Below, piece after piece: positions 4,544 through 5,484 of a DNA stretch of 5,484 nucleotides. The notes under the pieces are model-generated. The model was not told the origin of the DNA. It ran no database searches and saw only the letters and a program-made list of their open reading frames with translations. Position numbers and translations under genes: made by a program. Source of the stretch: Bifidobacterium breve (GTDB lineage Bacteria > Actinomycetota > Actinomycetes > S36-B12); contig CAMDKJ010000129.1 in assembly GCA_945900705.1 (NCBI GenBank), positions 1 to 5,484 of the forward strand, given 5' to 3'. Positions within the stretch are counted from its first letter, which is position 1. Each line of letters begins with the position of its first letter.

Positions 4544-5228
4544 CTCTGTCGCCCACTTTGGCCCACTTGTAAATGGCGGCGGCGGCTTCCTCTGAAAGTC
4601 GAACGCATCCACCGGCCGCAATTGCTAATCCAAGTTGTTTCGTTGAGTGCATTGCGGTGCCATCGTAGTAGCGGGGGATCGCATGGAAGCCGATTGGCGA
4701 TTTGGTATCAGGGCCGTAAGTAAAGCGCATCATGTGGTTAAACGTGACCTTTGAATTCGGGTTGTAAGCGACTTTCGACTTAGAGAAGATGCGATAGGTC
4801 CCCATGACCGGCCGATCAAAGCGGCCAACCACCGGGTACCGGCCGAGCACTTCGTCGCGCTCGCTCATCACCCAGACCGTCATCAGTGCTTTGTCATAAA
4901 CGATTCGGCGGCCCTGATGATCGTCGCGCGGCAGTGCTGGCACATTTCGAGCTTTGCGGGTTCGGCTTGCGGGTTTGGGTTCGCGAACTTTGATCGGGGC
5001 GGGGGCCACGGTTGGGCTCACGCTCGGCGAAGTGCTCGGGCTCGGCGAAGCCGTTGGGACCGGGCTGGGCGAAGTGGTTGGGCTCGTAACCGGGCGCAAT
5101 GCGGTGTCGGCGGCCTCGGCAGTGCTGAGCGGTGCGGTAAAAGTGACAAAGATCGTTGCGACCAAGCCCAAAGCGACCGCGGTCGCTAGTAGGGCAATGA
5201 TGATGCGGGGTTTGGGCGGGGAAGACAT
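4521..5228 (-). CDS. Membrane-anchored L,D-transpeptidase (YkuD domain)
   Basis: This 235-residue enzyme is predicted to form 3-3 cross-links in peptidoglycan, or attach proteins to it, outside the membrane. From the ATG at 5228: a membrane anchor or uncleaved signal (IIIALLATAVALGLVATIF, about 9-31); a Pro/Ser/Thr-rich linker (about 43-81) that may span part of the wall; a short basic stretch (SRTRKARN); then a YkuD domain (about 106-233). Visible motifs are SPIGFHAIP (His182), GTAMHST (His194) and AAGGCVRLS with the nucleophile Cys208. The usual SHGC is AGGC here, but Cys and the downstream Arg are kept. ATG 5228 is preferred, with GAGG 11 bases upstream; an in-frame GTG at 5255 would add nine residues but has no RBS. 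The 3' end overlaps the CpaE-like gene by 23 bp in convergent orientation. No lipobox is seen. Confidence 0.9.
   Translation of the reverse strand: MSSPPKPRIIIALLATAVALGLVATIFVTFTAPLSTAEAADTALRPVTSPTTSPSPVPTASPSPSTSPSVSPTVAPAPIKVREPKPASRTRKARNVPALPRDDHQGRRIVYDKALMTVWVMSERDEVLGRYPVVGRFDRPVMGTYRIFSKSKVAYNPNSKVTFNHMMRFTYGPDTKSPIGFHAIPRYYDGTAMHSTKQLGLAIAAGGCVRLSEEAAAAIYKWAKVGDRVIVLPSP
5022..5074. repeat. Imperfect in-frame repeats in the transpeptidase linker
   Basis: GCTCGGCGAAG occurs at 5022-5032 and 5040-5050, 18 bp apart, and a one-mismatch copy (GCTGGGCGAAG) at 5064-5074, 24 bp further on. All steps are multiples of three, matching the repetitive Thr-Ser-Pro linker on the minus strand. Slippage could change linker length without breaking the frame. 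Confidence 0.6.
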
Positions 5229-5270
5229 ACCTAACAATACCTCATTTGCTGCCACTCTACGGTGATCGCC

Positions 5271-5300
5271 ACACCCCTTGGCTACACACCCCTTGGCTAC
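5271..5300. repeat. Perfect tandem duplication of a 15-bp unit
   Basis: ACACCCCTTGGCTAC occurs twice without a gap (5271-5285 and 5286-5300). It lies between the divergent transpeptidase and acyltransferase genes, where promoters are expected. CACCCC in the second copy (5287-5292) can also pair with GGGGTG at 5305-5310. It may be a duplicated regulator site or a recent slippage product. Confidence 0.6.
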
Positions 5301-5319
5301 TTTGGGGGTGGCTCGCGTG

Positions 5320-5325
5320 TAACTA
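5320..5325 (+). promoter_or_regulatory. Possible -10 of the acyltransferase gene (leaderless transcript)
   Basis: TAACTA, or the overlapping AACTAT, lies 7-8 bases before the ATG at 5333, which would put transcription start at or next to the start codon. Leaderless mRNAs are common in actinobacteria. No clear -35 is seen at the usual distance. GGGG at 5327-5330 lies only two bases before the ATG, too close for a good RBS. Confidence 0.35.
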
Positions 5326-5332
5326 TGGGGTC

Positions 5333-5484
5333 ATGTCAGAGCGTCTTAGTGCGATGGATGCCTCTTTTTGGTTCATGGAGTCAGCGACTACCCCGATGCA
5401 CGTGGGCAATATTGGGATATTTGAAGGCCCGGTGGCCGGATTCGAACTGGGAAAACTACATAAACTCATCGCTGAGCGGATCGC
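5333..5484 (+). CDS. WS/DGAT-family O-acyltransferase, N-terminal fragment (continues beyond window)
   Basis: Fifty codons are present, beginning MSERLSAMDASFWFMES, then ATTPMHVGNIGIFEGPV and KLHKLIAERI. The LSxMDASFxxxE and TPMHVG motifs are characteristic of the N-terminus of wax ester synthase/acyl-CoA:diacylglycerol acyltransferases, which esterify fatty alcohols or diacylglycerol from acyl-CoA to make storage lipid. Full proteins are usually about 450-500 residues. The catalytic HHxxxDG motif, expected around residue 130-140, lies outside the window, so activity and substrate cannot be judged. It is transcribed divergently from the transpeptidase. M. tuberculosis also has such genes (tgs3/Rv3234c) in the wider secA1 neighbourhood, from memory. 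Confidence 0.9.
   Translation, partial: MSERLSAMDASFWFMESATTPMHVGNIGIFEGPVAGFELGKLHKLIAERI

Noticed and set aside
4521..4560. Terminator between the CpaE-like gene and the transpeptidase gene
   Set aside because: The genes overlap by 23 bp, and no stable stem with a T-run is visible near either stop codon.
5022..5074. Short regularly spaced repeats as a CRISPR array
   Set aside because: Units are 11 bp with 18- and 24-bp steps, in frame with a coding linker, without spacers of uniform size or cas genes.
4954..5265. Plus-strand frame with Gly-rich repeats opposite the transpeptidase
   Set aside because: The Gly-Leu-Gly-Glu repeats are the complement of the transpeptidase's Ser-Pro linker codons; no RBS or domain supports it.

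Overview
The window looks like an actinobacterial chromosome of moderate-to-high GC, probably from an uncultured or little-studied lineage; the exact taxon cannot be read from the sequence. The indicators are the SecA C-terminus, whose two-helix finger and zinc-motif-free basic tail resemble mycobacterial SecA1; a neighbouring Rv3235-family gene; an excisionase-like HTH protein of a common actinobacterial type; and a WS/DGAT-family acyltransferase. In Mycobacterium tuberculosis, as I recall it, secA1 (Rv3240c), Rv3235 and the WS/DGAT gene tgs3 (Rv3234c) also lie close together, so the neighbourhood is partly conserved.

Layout: (1) 1-975 (+) is the 3' part of secA. (2) 1002-1514 (-) is an Rv3235/DUF6459-family gene, convergent with secA, with a hairpin in the 26-bp gap. 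(3) 1515-1803 is a divergent intergenic region rich in signals: three TTTGC repeats exactly 10 bp apart, a perfect DnaA box inside an inverted repeat, a possible -10 and a strong ribosome binding site. (4) 1804-2343 (+) is a hypothetical protein that appears to contain two Sm-like beta-barrel repeats. (5) 2309-2548 (-) is a small excisionase-type HTH protein whose 3' end overlaps gene 4. (6) 2549-2672 is a second divergent control region with a second copy of the same 16-bp DnaA-box element, exactly 900 bp from the first, plus a perfect 8+8 bp palindrome. (7) 2673-3320 and 3317-4543 (+) form a translationally coupled pair: a membrane-anchored SAF-domain (CpaB/RcpC-like) protein and a CpaE/TadZ-like atypical ParA ATPase. 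(8) 4521-5228 (-) is a membrane-anchored L,D-transpeptidase. (9) 5229-5332 is a divergent promoter region with a perfect tandem 15-bp duplication. (10) 5333-5484 (+) is the start of a WS/DGAT-type O-acyltransferase.

How the parts may fit together: secA serves general protein export, and the transpeptidase acts on the cell wall outside the membrane. The SAF and CpaE-like pair resembles two components of Flp/Tad pilus systems, but no TadA/B/C or pilin gene lies in the window, so it is either a split locus or has a different envelope role. The most interesting feature is regulatory. The Sm-like gene and the HTH gene are bracketed by two identical DnaA-box elements, with phased repeats on one side and a palindrome on the other. 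This suggests, but does not prove, that the SAF/CpaE operon and the Sm-like gene are jointly controlled by DnaA and/or the small HTH protein. No RNA gene, CRISPR array, insertion sequence or prophage part was seen.
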